From contig NZ_LZSE01000105.1 of assembly GCF_001665295.1 (NCBI RefSeq), forward strand, positions 62,001-126,000: a stretch of DNA of 64,000 bases, given 5' to 3'. The DNA is from Mycobacterium sp. 1554424.7 (GTDB lineage: Bacteria > Actinomycetota > Actinomycetes > Mycobacteriales > Mycobacteriaceae). Under the pieces are notes generated by a model. The model made no database searches, had not been told where the DNA came from, and saw only the letters and a program-made list of their open reading frames with translations. The position numbers and the translations under genes were made by a program. Positions 34,083 through 42,571 of this stretch are shown one piece after another (position 1 is the stretch's first letter; each line of letters opens with the position of its first letter).

Positions 34083-34505
34083 GGCCAGTCCTCTCCAAGT
34101 CTGATCCATCTGAGCGATTCGGACGCGCCGCTCCCGCACGGCATCGGCAAAGCAACGGCCGGGCGCCAAGATCACTATTTTGAAAACTATCTTCTCGTGC
34201 AGCGAGAATCAACATCCAGCGGCGGACCGCCGCCGCGTGGCCAGGGCCTGCCAGGCCGGATGGAGCCCCGCTCCGGAGCGACGAAGCACCAACCGAAATG
34301 GCGAAATTGCCTGGCCGACGCCTATCCGGCGCGGGTCCCGAACCGGCAGCGCCCGCCGCGGCGTCGCCGGGACGCCCGGCCCGTGCGGATCCCACCGTCG
34401 GCATTGACCAAGCGAGCGAATCGTGCAAGTCTATTGGTTAGAAATGAGAATCTGATTCTCCTTGACCGAGAGTTACCAGACAGAACGCCGAGAGGAGGCG
34501 CGCGG
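34083..34505. other. 423-base divergent intergenic region, no gene
   Basis: Separates the minus-strand amidohydrolase from the plus-strand CMD gene. Several open frames are present but none shows a family pattern or a good RBS. It holds a perfect GAGAAT-N3-ATTCTC operator (34446-34460) near the CMD gene and, near the amidohydrolase, a reversed repeat TTCTCG-TGCAG-CGAGAA (34192-34208) in an AT-richer patch (34170-34210) that could be that gene's promoter. Confidence 0.6.
34446..34460. promoter_or_regulatory. Operator palindrome GAGAAT-CTG-ATTCTC upstream of CMD-Rieske operon
   Basis: Perfect 6+6 inverted repeat, 46 bases before the CMD start at 34506. Same half-sites as at 4841-4855 and 41749-41763. 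Suggests the oxygenase operon and the two FadE operons respond to one regulator. Confidence 0.75.
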
Positions 34506-35039
34506 ATGCGCCTGCCCCCGCTGCCTGCGGACCAGTGGGACGAGGCCGTCGAGCACTCGCTGTCCGGCATGCTGCCGCCCGAACGGCGAAACCCCCGGGA
34601 CGCCGGCACACTCATGTCGACGCTCGTGCGCCACCCCAAGTTGGCCCGCGCGTATTTGCGGTTCAGCGGCTATCTCCTGTTCGCTTCCTCCCTTCCCGTG
34701 CGCGTCCGCGAGCAGGCGATCCTGCGGGTCGCGCATCGGCGCAGCTGCGCCTACGAGTGGGAACATCACGTGGACATCGCGACGGAAGCGGGACTCTCCG
34801 AGGCCGAGATCGCGGCCGCCCAAACCGGCCAGACGAACGACGAGTTCGACCGCGCGGTGTTCGCCGCCGTCGACGAACTCGACGAGAAGTCGAACGTCTC
34901 GGATCAGACGTGGGCCACCCTCGGCGAACGGCTTGACGAGCGTCAGCGGATGGACTTCGTCTTCACCGTCGGCGGCTACATCGCGCTCGCGATGGCCATC
35001 AACACTTTTGGCGTTCAGCTCGAGAACGAGAAAGGTTAG
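34506..35039 (+). CDS. Carboxymuconolactone decarboxylase family protein
   Basis: 177-residue CMD-family protein of the AhpD-like branch. The helical core has VREQAILRVAHRRSCAYEWEHH, with a single Cys two residues before Tyr-Glu rather than a Cys-x2-Cys pair, and HVDIATEAGLSEAEI. ATG at 34506 follows GAGGAGG. First gene of the operon with a Rieske oxygenase, a small protein and an amidohydrolase. Enzymatic role not known; possibly a hydroperoxide-type or lactone-handling partner of the oxygenase. Confidence 0.8.
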   Translation: MRLPPLPADQWDEAVEHSLSGMLPPERRNPRDAGTLMSTLVRHPKLARAYLRFSGYLLFASSLPVRVREQAILRVAHRRSCAYEWEHHVDIATEAGLSEAEIAAAQTGQTNDEFDRAVFAAVDELDEKSNVSDQTWATLGERLDERQRMDFVFTVGGYIALAMAINTFGVQLENEKG

Positions 35040-35043
35040 AGCC

Positions 35044-36336
35044 TTGCCCCACTTCCCGAAACCAGCTGCCGGAAGCTGGACACAGAACTATCCCGAACTG
35101 GGAACCTCGCCGGTCGACTACACCGACTCCATCGACCCGAAGTTCTTCGAGGCCGAGCGCGAGGCGGTCTTCAAGAAGACCTGGCTCAACGTCGGCCGGG
35201 TCAATCGCCTGCCGCGCACCGGCAGCTACTTCACCAAGGAGCTGCCCTCGGCGGGGAAGGGCACGTCGGTGATCATCGTCAAGACCAAGGACGGGTCGGT
35301 GAAGGCGTTTCACAACGTCTGCCGGCACCGGGGAAACAAGCTGGTGTGGAACGACTTTCCCCAGGAGGAGACGTCGGGCACCTGCCGGCAGTTCACGTGC
35401 AAATACCACGCGTGGCGCTACAGCCTGGACGGCGACCTGACCTTCGTCCAACAGGAAGACGAATTCTTCGACCTCGACAAGAGCCAATTCGGCCTGGCGC
35501 CCGTGCGCTGCGAGGTGTGGGAAGGCTTCATCTTCGTCAACTTCGACAACAACGCGGCGCCGCTCACCGACTACCTCGGGCCGCTGGCGAAGAGCATCGA
35601 GGGCTACCCCTTCGGCGAGATGACGGAGACCTACTCATACCGGGCCGAGGTCGGCAGCAACTGGAAGCTGTTCATCGACGCGTTCGTCGAGTTCTACCAC
35701 GCGCCGATCCTGCACCAGGGGCAATACACCAAGGAAGAAGCCGCCAAGATCCAGAAGTACGGCTACGAGGCGCTGCACTACGAGTTGGCCGGCCCGCACA
35801 ACCTGCAGTCGACCTGGGGTGGTCAGGCGCCGCCGACGGACATGTCCATGGTCAAGCCGATGGACCAGGTGTTGCGCAGCGGTTTGTTCGGTCCCTGGGA
35901 CAAGCCGGAGATCATCGAAAAGTTGGAGCTGCCGCCGGGCATCAACGTCAAGAGGGTGCCGCAGTGGGGCATCGACTCCTGGCTCTTCTACCCCAACTTC
36001 ATGCTGCTGATCTGGGAGCCGGGCTGGTTTTTGACCTACCACTACTGGCCGACCGCCGTCGACAAGCACACCTTCGAGTGCACGCTGTATTTCGTTCCGC
36101 CGCGCAACGCGCGGGAGCGGTTGGCCCAGGAGCTGGCCGCCGTGACGTTCAAGGAGTACGCGCTGCAGGACGCCAACACCCTGGAAGCGACCCAGACCAT
36201 GATCGGCACCCGCGCGGTCAAGGAATTCCTGCTGTGCGACCAGGAAGTCTTGATCCGTCATCTGCACAAGACGACCGGCGATTTCGTAGCTAATTGGGCG
36301 AAGGAGTACCAGGGCAATGGCAAAGTTACCGTCTGA
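35044..36336 (+). CDS. Rieske non-heme iron oxygenase, alpha subunit
   Basis: 430-residue ring-hydroxylating or demethylating oxygenase. Rieske ligands are Cys93 and His95 in NVCRHRGN and Cys119 and His122 in FTCKYHAWRY. The mononuclear iron site is in DAFVEFYHAPILH (His219, His224), with a later Asp in the FLLCDQEV region as a possible third ligand. The TTG at 35044 comes five bases after the CMD stop; no better start lies downstream. The reductase is not adjacent; the Rieske ferredoxin at 16029 or the NuoF-like unit may serve. The next gene overlaps by 20 bases. Confidence 0.9.
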   Translation: MPHFPKPAAGSWTQNYPELGTSPVDYTDSIDPKFFEAEREAVFKKTWLNVGRVNRLPRTGSYFTKELPSAGKGTSVIIVKTKDGSVKAFHNVCRHRGNKLVWNDFPQEETSGTCRQFTCKYHAWRYSLDGDLTFVQQEDEFFDLDKSQFGLAPVRCEVWEGFIFVNFDNNAAPLTDYLGPLAKSIEGYPFGEMTETYSYRAEVGSNWKLFIDAFVEFYHAPILHQGQYTKEEAAKIQKYGYEALHYELAGPHNLQSTWGGQAPPTDMSMVKPMDQVLRSGLFGPWDKPEIIEKLELPPGINVKRVPQWGIDSWLFYPNFMLLIWEPGWFLTYHYWPTAVDKHTFECTLYFVPPRNARERLAQELAAVTFKEYALQDANTLEATQTMIGTRAVKEFLLCDQEVLIRHLHKTTGDFVANWAKEYQGNGKVTV

Positions 36337-36643
36337 ATTCGCCGACCTGGAGCCCTATTTGCAATGGGACCTGGCGACCGAGCCCGAGCGCTACGCCAAG
36401 CGGCTGGCCTCGACGATGACGGAGATGCAGGCGTTCTACGACGCGGCGTTCCCCCGCCTGAACGACGCCATCGCCTACTGCGACAAGTACCCGTTGGACG
36501 ATTTGCCCGACGACGCAAAGAGTCTCATGCACATCATGCAGTCGCTCGTCATGGTGTCGTTCCCGATAGAGGCGTGGAAGCAGCCGCGGGTGCCCGACAG
36601 CGGCGCGGCGTGGGTGGAGTGCATCCGGGAACCGGTGATCTAA
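36317..36643 (+). CDS. Small protein coupled to the Rieske oxygenase
   Basis: 108-residue acidic, mostly helical protein (KLPSEFADLEPYLQWDLATE, then YCDKYPLDDLPDDAKSL and MVMVSFPIEAWKQPRVP). I recognise no family. It overlaps the oxygenase gene by 20 bases in another frame, so they are coupled and a role as assembly factor or small accessory subunit of the oxygenase is plausible. GGGCA lies just ahead of the ATG. It sits between the oxygenase and an amidohydrolase with four bases to the latter. Confidence 0.75.
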   Translation: MAKLPSEFADLEPYLQWDLATEPERYAKRLASTMTEMQAFYDAAFPRLNDAIAYCDKYPLDDLPDDAKSLMHIMQSLVMVSFPIEAWKQPRVPDSGAAWVECIREPVI

Positions 36644-36646
36644 CCG

Positions 36647-37861
36647 GTGTTGACGATCAAGGCCGCCGGGCTGCTTGACGTCGACGCCGGCGAGATCGTG
36701 TCGCCCGCCGTCGTGCAGGTCGAGGGTGACCGAATCGTGAGTGTGGGCGGTGAGCCGGAGGGTGAGATAGTCGACCTCGGCGACCGGATCCTGTTACCCG
36801 GGCTGATGGACATGGAGGTCAACCTCCTGATGGGCGGGCGCGGCGAGAAACCCGGCCTGTCCCAGGTCCAGGACGACCCGCCGACGCGGGTGCTGCGCGC
36901 GGTCGGCAACGCCCGCCGCACGCTGCGCGCCGGCTTCACCACGGTGCGAAACCTCGGGTTGTTCGTCAAGACCGGCGGTTACCTGCTTGACGTCGCGCTG
37001 GGCAAGGCCATCGACGCGGGCTGGATCGAGGGGCCCAGGGTGGTGCCGGCCGGGCACGCCATCACCCCGACCGGCGGACATCTGGATCCGACGATGTTCG
37101 CCGCGTTCGCACCCCACGTGCTGGATCTGACGGTCGAAGAGGGCATCGCCAACGGGATCGACGAAATCCGCAAGGCAGTGCGATACCAGATCAAACACGG
37201 CGCCGAGCTGATCAAGGTCTGCTGCTCGGGCGGGGTGATGTCGCTGACGGGACCGCCTGGTGCGCAACATTATTCGGACGAGGAACTGTGCGCGATCGTC
37301 GACGAGGCGCACCGGCGCGGGCTGCGCGTCGCCGCGCACACGCACGGCGCGGATGCGGTCAAGCACGCCGTCGCGGCCGGCATCGACTGCATCGAGCACG
37401 GCTTCCTGATCGACGACGAGGCGATCGCCACGATGGTCGAGCACGGCACGTTCCTGGTGTCCACCCGGCGGCTGGCGGAGGGCATGGACGTCTCGCACGC
37501 CCCACCCGAGCTACAGGCCAAGGCCGCGGAGATGTTCCCGCGGTCGCGCACCTCGATCCTCGCCGCCCACAAGGCGGGTGTGAAGATCGCCGTCGGCACC
37601 GACGCCCCCGCCATACCGCACGGCAAAAACGCCGACGAGCTGGTCACGCTCGTCGATTGGGGCCTGCCGCCGCTGGCGGTGCTGCGCGCGGCCACAGTGA
37701 CCGCGGCCGAGCTGATCAACTCGACCGACCGGGGGCGGCTGGCGGAGGGTCAGCTCGCCGATATCATCGCGGTACCGGGAAACCCGTTGGAAGACATCAC
37801 CGTTACCCAGCAGGTCAGCTTCGTCATGAAAGGCGGCAAGGTCTATGCCAACCAGAACTGA
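36647..37861 (+). CDS. Prolidase-type amidohydrolase lacking the HxH motif
   Basis: 404-residue member of the amidohydrolase superfamily related to Xaa-Pro/imidazolonepropionase-like hydrolases. The C-terminal half keeps AHTHGADAVKHAV, CIEHGFLI and AVGTDAPAIPHG, which carry the usual His and Asp metal residues. The N-terminal motif normally reads D-x-H-x-H after PGL; here PGLMDMEVNL has Glu57 and Asn59 in those positions. It may use one metal or a different set of ligands, or be altered in activity. GTG at 36647 has 3 bases to the preceding stop. It overlaps the next gene by 17 bases. Confidence 0.8.
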   Translation: MLTIKAAGLLDVDAGEIVSPAVVQVEGDRIVSVGGEPEGEIVDLGDRILLPGLMDMEVNLLMGGRGEKPGLSQVQDDPPTRVLRAVGNARRTLRAGFTTVRNLGLFVKTGGYLLDVALGKAIDAGWIEGPRVVPAGHAITPTGGHLDPTMFAAFAPHVLDLTVEEGIANGIDEIRKAVRYQIKHGAELIKVCCSGGVMSLTGPPGAQHYSDEELCAIVDEAHRRGLRVAAHTHGADAVKHAVAAGIDCIEHGFLIDDEAIATMVEHGTFLVSTRRLAEGMDVSHAPPELQAKAAEMFPRSRTSILAAHKAGVKIAVGTDAPAIPHGKNADELVTLVDWGLPPLAVLRAATVTAAELINSTDRGRLAEGQLADIIAVPGNPLEDITVTQQVSFVMKGGKVYANQN

Positions 37862-38267
37862 CGACCTGGTCGAGATTCAGCAGCTGCTCGCCCGCTACGC
37901 GGTCACCATCACCCAGGAGGACATCGACGGCCTGATCGGCGTCTTCACGCCGGACGGAACCTACAGCGCGTTCGGCTCCACGTACCAGTTGGACAGGTTT
38001 CCCGAGCTGGTGGCGGCGGCCCCAAAGGGGTTGTTCCTCACCGGAACTGCCTTGATAGAAGGCATCGACGGCGATTCGGCCAGCGGCACCCAGCCGTTGT
38101 GCTTCATCGACCACGCCACCCATGACATGAGGATCGGCTACTACCGCGACACCTACGCCCGCACCGCCGACGGATGGCGGCTGAAAACCCGCGCCATGAC
38201 ATTCATCCGACGCAGCGGCGTGCACGACTCCGGGCGCCCGCACGCCGTCGGCCGACCACAGCCGTGA
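37845..38267 (+). CDS. SnoaL/NTF2-like protein
   Basis: 140-residue protein of the SnoaL-like NTF2 fold: LVEIQQLLARYAVTITQEDIDG, then LFTPDGTYSAFG and YRDTYARTADGWRLKTR are the usual helix-strand pattern. The RYAVTITQ segment and the GWRLKTRAM end match small lyases, isomerases and ring-hydroxylating beta-subunit relatives. The start at 37845 overlaps the amidohydrolase gene by 17 bases. It could be a dehydratase or isomerase in the pathway; not assignable further. Confidence 0.82.
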   Translation: MPTRTDDLVEIQQLLARYAVTITQEDIDGLIGVFTPDGTYSAFGSTYQLDRFPELVAAAPKGLFLTGTALIEGIDGDSASGTQPLCFIDHATHDMRIGYYRDTYARTADGWRLKTRAMTFIRRSGVHDSGRPHAVGRPQP

Positions 38268-38277
38268 AAGCCGAGCC

Positions 38278-39375
38278 GTGAATGTCGAGGAGTTCCGGGC
38301 CGGCCTGTGCGCGTGGCTCGACGACAACGATCTGACCCCGGGGCCCGACCACTCGCTGCAGGGTCACATGCGGCAATTCGCCCGCGTCAGCCGCGCGTTG
38401 TATGACGCCGATTGGATGCGCTACGGCTGGCCGGTCGAAGTGGGTGGCCTGGGTGGTCCCGCCGTGCTTCGCGCGATCGTCGGCGAGGAAGTCGTGGGCC
38501 GTCGGCTCGCCGAACCCGGCCCGTACTCGATGCTCGAAGTGCTCGCGCCCACGATGATCGATTACGCCCCGGCGGAACTCGCCGCGGAGATGGTGCCGCG
38601 GCTGCTCAGCGGCCGCGAGCAATGGTGCCAAGGCTTTTCCGAGCCGGGCTCCGGCAGCGACCTGGCGTCGCTGACCACCCGGGCCACCCCCGACGGGGAC
38701 AACTGGATCGTCAACGGGCAGAAGGTCTGGACCAGTTTCGCGCAGTTCTCCACACGTTGCGTCCTGCTCACCCGCACCGCGCCGGGGCACGACGGAATCA
38801 CCGCGTTCTTCGTCGACCTGGATACGCCGGGCATCACCATCCGGCCGCTACGCACGATGCACGGCGTCGACGAATTCTGCGAGGTCTACTACGACGACGT
38901 GGTGATCCCGGCGAGCCGGATGCTCGGCCGGCCCGGGGACGGCTGGCGACTCGCGATGGACCTGCTGCCGTATGAGCGCTCCGCCTGCTTCTGGCAGCGG
39001 ATCGCCTACCTCTACTCGCGCTTCGACGAGCTCATCGCCGAGACTTCGGCAGCGCACGACGCCGACGAATCCGCCCTGGGCTCGGCCTATCTGGCGCTGC
39101 ACACGTTGCGCTGCCGATCCCGTGACACCCAGCACCGAATGCGCGACGGCGCGCGGTTGGGCCCCGACACCTCCATCGACAAAGTGCTGTTGGCCACCGC
39201 CGAGCAACGGCTCTATGACACCGTCCGCGACCTGTTGCCCGGGACGCTCGAGCTCGACGACACCCCGTGGCGGTCGGAGTACCTGTACTCGCGCGCGGCC
39301 ACCATCTACGGCGGCACCGCCGAGATCCAGCGCAACATCATCGCCCGCCGGCTGCTCGACCTCGGGAAGGAGTGA
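38278..39375 (+). CDS. Acyl-CoA dehydrogenase (FadE family)
   Basis: 365-residue acyl-CoA dehydrogenase. The FAD loop is QGFSEPGSGSDLASLT, with VNGQKVWTSFAQFSTR in the beta-domain and IYGGTAEIQRNIIARRLL at the C-terminus. GTG at 38278 is used. It is directly followed, without gap, by a shorter FadE-like gene, the same long-plus-short pairing seen at 2652-4809. A mixed tetramer acting on a bulky acyl-CoA is plausible. Eleven bases after the SnoaL gene, so probably in the same operon as the Rieske oxygenase. Confidence 0.9.
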   Translation: MNVEEFRAGLCAWLDDNDLTPGPDHSLQGHMRQFARVSRALYDADWMRYGWPVEVGGLGGPAVLRAIVGEEVVGRRLAEPGPYSMLEVLAPTMIDYAPAELAAEMVPRLLSGREQWCQGFSEPGSGSDLASLTTRATPDGDNWIVNGQKVWTSFAQFSTRCVLLTRTAPGHDGITAFFVDLDTPGITIRPLRTMHGVDEFCEVYYDDVVIPASRMLGRPGDGWRLAMDLLPYERSACFWQRIAYLYSRFDELIAETSAAHDADESALGSAYLALHTLRCRSRDTQHRMRDGARLGPDTSIDKVLLATAEQRLYDTVRDLLPGTLELDDTPWRSEYLYSRAATIYGGTAEIQRNIIARRLLDLGKE

Positions 39376-40173
39376 ATGGTGGACTCCGAGGCGTTGCAGC
39401 TGCTGGCCGACTCCCTGCGCACCACCATGACCGCCGCGAGCGGCGCCAAACTCGACGTCGCGTTGTCCGACCTCGGCTGGCACGACATGCTCGACGAAAT
39501 ACCGCAGTTCGCAATATCTTTGGTGTTCCGGCTGCTCGGTGAGACTGGCGCGCACGCCCCCATACTCAACGATGTGGTGCTGCGGGCGGCCGGACGCGCG
39601 GACGGCGAAACCGTGCCCCTGCCGTTCGCCGGGGGTTCGTGGGTGCTGTGGGAGCGAGACGACCGGGCCACCCCGACGCTGGGCGGGCTGCCGATACACC
39701 ATGTGCCGCAGGGCGATCCGGTGCCGCTCGCCGCGGGACGGCGGGCGCTGGGCTGGTGGCTGGTCGGCACCGGCCGTGCGATGTTGTCGCTGGCGCGCCA
39801 GCATGCCTTGGACCGCGTCCAATTCGGCCGGCGCATCAGCTCCTTTCAGGCGATCCGGCATCGGTTGGCCGAAACACTCGTCGCGATCGAGGGCGCGGAG
39901 GCGACCCTGAACGCCGCCGCGCAGCCGGACGACGCCGACGGCCTGGCTGCCCTGCTGGCCAAGGCCGCGGCCGGGCAGGCGGCGCTGACCGCGGCGCGCC
40001 ACTGCCAGCAGGTGCTGGGCGGGATCGGCTTCACCGCCGAGCACCAGCTGCACCACCACGTGGAGCGGGCGCTGGTTCTGGACGGGCTGCTGGGCAGCGC
40101 GCGGGAACTGACCCGCGAGGCCGGAACGGCGTTGCGAAACAAGGGCTTCGCGCCTCGGCTGGCGCAGCTGTAG
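39376..40173 (+). CDS. Acyl-CoA dehydrogenase-like subunit (short FadE)
   Basis: 265-residue FadE homologue, shorter than the usual 380. Recognisable are the C-terminal helical domain with RVQFGRRISSFQAIRH and LGGIGFTAEHQLHHHVERAL. The N-terminal domain is reduced. ATG at 39376 directly follows the stop of the preceding FadE. As in steroid-type ACAD pairs, it may lack some FAD contacts on its own and depend on the partner; this is inferred from family knowledge. Confidence 0.85.
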   Translation: MVDSEALQLLADSLRTTMTAASGAKLDVALSDLGWHDMLDEIPQFAISLVFRLLGETGAHAPILNDVVLRAAGRADGETVPLPFAGGSWVLWERDDRATPTLGGLPIHHVPQGDPVPLAAGRRALGWWLVGTGRAMLSLARQHALDRVQFGRRISSFQAIRHRLAETLVAIEGAEATLNAAAQPDDADGLAALLAKAAAGQAALTAARHCQQVLGGIGFTAEHQLHHHVERALVLDGLLGSARELTREAGTALRNKGFAPRLAQL

Positions 40174-40229
40174 CGGACGACCGGGCGCCGGCGCGTACAC
40201 TCGTCTCGCAACCACGAGGATCGGACGCG

Positions 40230-40493
40230 ATGAGCCACCCCGACGTACCCCGAAACGAGGTCGGTGTCGCCTCGCTGCTCGTCGGCATCGTCGCGCTCCT
40301 CACCTGCTGGCTGCTGATCGGGGTGCCCTTCGGCATCGCGGCGGTGATAACCGGCGATGTCGCTCGCCGGCGAGTGCAGCGCGGTGAGGCCAACAATCCC
40401 CGAATCGCCTTGGCGGGCATCGTATTAGGGGCGATCTCGATCGCGGCGGGGCTCGCCGCGATCGGTTACTACGCTTGGCGGGACGCCCGCTAA
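40230..40493 (+). CDS. DUF4190-like small membrane protein
   Basis: 87-residue protein with two hydrophobic segments (about 11-35, ASLLVGIVALLTCWLLIGVP, and 58-80, IALAGIVLGAISIAAGL) joined by a charged loop with RRRVQRGEAN. This layout matches DUF4190 membrane proteins. Function unknown. Its stop overlaps the convergent FadE gene by four bases. Confidence 0.75.
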   Translation: MSHPDVPRNEVGVASLLVGIVALLTCWLLIGVPFGIAAVITGDVARRRVQRGEANNPRIALAGIVLGAISIAAGLAAIGYYAWRDAR

Positions 40494-41665
40494 TTGCGCG
40501 GCAGGCCGAGCACCCGTTCGGCGATGATGTTCCGCTGGATTTCGGACGTGCCGCCCGCGATGGTCGCGGCGAAGCTACGCGCATAGCGGTCGAACCAGCT
40601 GCGGTAGTGGCTGTCCAGGTCCAACGGTGCGAACGGCGCGGTGACCGCGTGGTAAACGAGACCCTCGGCGCCCGCGGCATTCAGCGCGTCCTCGGCGGCG
40701 CGTTGCAGGGCCTCCGAACCGAGCAGCTTGAGCACCGACTGGGCGGGCACATCCTCTTCCCCGCGGGCGGCGCGGGCCAGGGCCGCCGACCCCAGCAGTC
40801 GCAGCGCGTAGGAGTCCATCACCAGGGTGGCGTAGCGATCCCGCTCGAGCGGTCCGGACGGCCTGAAGTCGGCGGTCAGCCGGTGCAACAGGTCGACGTA
40901 CCCCATCCACAGCATGATTCGTTCGTGGCCCAGCGAACCGGTTGCCACCCGCCAGCCCTCGTCGAGGCGACCGATCAGGTTCTCGACCGGGACCCGCGCG
41001 TCGGTGAAAAACACCTCGTTGAAATCGATTTCGTCGCCGTCGCACACCGACGCGAACGGGCGGCGCACCACGCCGGGAATGTCGGTCGGGATCATCAATG
41101 CGCTGATGCCCTTGTGTTTCGGCTTGCCCGGGTCGGTGCGCACAAACGTCAACAGCACGTCGGCGTCGTGGGCGCCCGACGTCCACACCTTCTGCCCGTT
41201 GACCACGAAGTGGTCACCATCGAGCACCGCCCGCGTTTTCAGCGACGCCAGATCCGAACCCGCGCCCGGTTCGCTCATCCCCAACGACGCGGTGATCTCG
41301 GCCCGCAGAATCGGCACCGCCCATCGCCGCTGCTGCTCCGGGGTGCCGAAGGTCAACAACGACGCCGCGATGATGCCGACGCCCTGCGGATTGAAACTCT
41401 GATATATGCGCCGGCGCCCCAATTCCTCCAGGTAGACGTATTGCTGCAACAGCGTGGCGTTGCGACCGCCGAATTCCGGCGGATTGCCGGGTAGCAGCCA
41501 CCCGCTGTCGAAGAGCAGCCGTTGCCAGCGCCTGGCCCACTCGGGAATGTGGGAACTGGACCGCGGCCGCTCGACCGCCTCGGCCTCCGAGGGAAGGTGT
41601 GCGTCCAGGAAGGCGACCAACTCGGCGCGAAACGCCTCGACGTCGGCATCAAAAGTCAGTTGCAC
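40490..41665 (-). CDS. Acyl-CoA dehydrogenase (FadE family), paralogue of the one at 2652
   Basis: 391-residue FadE of exactly the same length as the product at 2652-3827 and plainly paralogous throughout, with the same VQLTF start, FAD-loop TASLGMSEPGAGSDLASL, VVNGQKVWTSGAHDAD and C-terminal GGTSEIQRNIIAERVLG. GTG at 41665 has AGGAG five bases upstream. It is divergent from the TetR gene at 41820; back-to-back promoters share the operator palindrome at 41749-41763. Unlike its paralogue it has no short partner beside it; the short subunit could come from either pair elsewhere in the window. Confidence 0.92.
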   Translation of the reverse strand: MQLTFDADVEAFRAELVAFLDAHLPSEAEAVERPRSSSHIPEWARRWQRLLFDSGWLLPGNPPEFGGRNATLLQQYVYLEELGRRRIYQSFNPQGVGIIAASLLTFGTPEQQRRWAVPILRAEITASLGMSEPGAGSDLASLKTRAVLDGDHFVVNGQKVWTSGAHDADVLLTFVRTDPGKPKHKGISALMIPTDIPGVVRRPFASVCDGDEIDFNEVFFTDARVPVENLIGRLDEGWRVATGSLGHERIMLWMGYVDLLHRLTADFRPSGPLERDRYATLVMDSYALRLLGSAALARAARGEEDVPAQSVLKLLGSEALQRAAEDALNAAGAEGLVYHAVTAPFAPLDLDSHYRSWFDRYARSFAATIAGGTSEIQRNIIAERVLGLPRN

Positions 41666-41730
41666 AGCACTCCTGCGAAAGACGGTTTCCGGGTTCTCGG
41701 GGACGGCGCGGTTCGCTCTTGCGATTAAGC

Positions 41731-41781
41731 TTCCATACACGCGTCTAAGAGAATAGTATTCTCGTGGTACGAAAGTTACAA
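41731..41781. promoter_or_regulatory. Back-to-back promoters sharing one operator (GAGAAT-AGT-ATTCTC)
   Basis: The perfect palindrome at 41749-41763 contains both -10 elements. On the plus strand TTCCAT (41731-41736), 17 bases, TAGTAT (41754-41759) serves the TetR gene. On the minus strand TTGTAA (41781-41776), 17 bases, TACTAT (41758-41753) serves FadE. One bound repressor would silence both, and the adjacent TetR is the obvious candidate. Confidence 0.78.
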
Positions 41782-41819
41782 TCTCCCGACACGGCGTCCA
41801 TAGGGGGTCGAGCGAACCG

Positions 41820-42536
41820 ATGGCACGGCGTTCTCCGGTAGAGTCCAACCATGTTCTCCCCACGCGGCAATCGTCCGAGCCGACCGTGACCAGCCCGAGC
41901 GAAGAGCCGGCCTGGAAGCAGCGCGCCGTCGAGCGGTCGATCAAGACCGCGAAATTGCGCGCGGCACAGCGCGTTCAGCGCTTCCTCGACGCTGCGCAGG
42001 CGATCATCATCGAGAAGGGCAGCACCGACTTCACCGTCCAGGAGGTCGTGGACCGCTCCCGGCAGTCGTTGCGCAGCTTCTACCTGCAGTTCGATGGCAA
42101 GCACGAGCTCTTGCTCGCCCTGTTCGAAGACGCACTGAGCCGCTCCGCCGATCAGATCCGCGCGGCCACGGAAAGCCACACCGACGCGCTGGAGCGCCTC
42201 AAGGTCGCAGTCGAGCTGCTGTACGAATCTTCGCGTCCCGACCCGACGGCCAAACGGCCACTGTTCACCGACTTTGCCCCGCGGTTGCTGGTCACGCACC
42301 CGGCCGAGGTCAAGGTCGCGCACGCGCCGCTGCTGGCGTTGCTCACCGAGCTCATGGAGGCCGCCGCGGAGGCCGGCAAGCTGCGCGCCGACATCAACCC
42401 GAAGCGGGTGGCCGCGATGACCATGCAGACCGTGATGTTCATCGCGCAATCCAGTGGCGGCTCCGACGACGCGACGGTCCATCCCATCACGGCCGACGAG
42501 GCCTGGGACTTCTGCTCACGCGGATTCGTCGGCTAG
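41820..42536 (+). CDS. TetR family transcriptional regulator (candidate regulator of the GAGAAT operators)
   Basis: 238-residue TetR regulator with an N-terminal extension of about 40 residues. The helix-turn-helix lies around VQRFLDAAQAIIIEKGSTD, then VVDRSRQSLRSFYLQFDGK, followed by a ligand-binding domain that ends in DEAWDFCSRGFVG. The ATG at 41820 or a GTG at 41886 (VTSPSEEP) could be the start. The gene is divergent from FadE with the palindrome in between, and further copies of that palindrome lie before the other FadE pair and the Rieske operon. An acyl-CoA intermediate is a reasonable ligand, by analogy with other TetR regulators of fatty-acid or steroid catabolism (inference). Confidence 0.87.
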   Translation: MARRSPVESNHVLPTRQSSEPTVTSPSEEPAWKQRAVERSIKTAKLRAAQRVQRFLDAAQAIIIEKGSTDFTVQEVVDRSRQSLRSFYLQFDGKHELLLALFEDALSRSADQIRAATESHTDALERLKVAVELLYESSRPDPTAKRPLFTDFAPRLLVTHPAEVKVAHAPLLALLTELMEAAAEAGKLRADINPKRVAAMTMQTVMFIAQSSGGSDDATVHPITADEAWDFCSRGFVG

Positions 42537-42571
42537 CGACCCGTAGCAAAACGAAGAAATAGCGTTCGCCA

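Noticed and set aside
34192-34208. TTCTCG-TGCAG-CGAGAA as another copy of the GAGAAT operator
   Set aside because: The half-sites are in reversed order relative to the operator family and the spacing differs; listed only as part of the intergenic description.
33447-34505. Long N-terminal extension of the CMD frame
   Set aside because: The extension is antisense to the amidohydrolase and crosses the operator; the ATG at 34506 with GAGGAGG is the real start.
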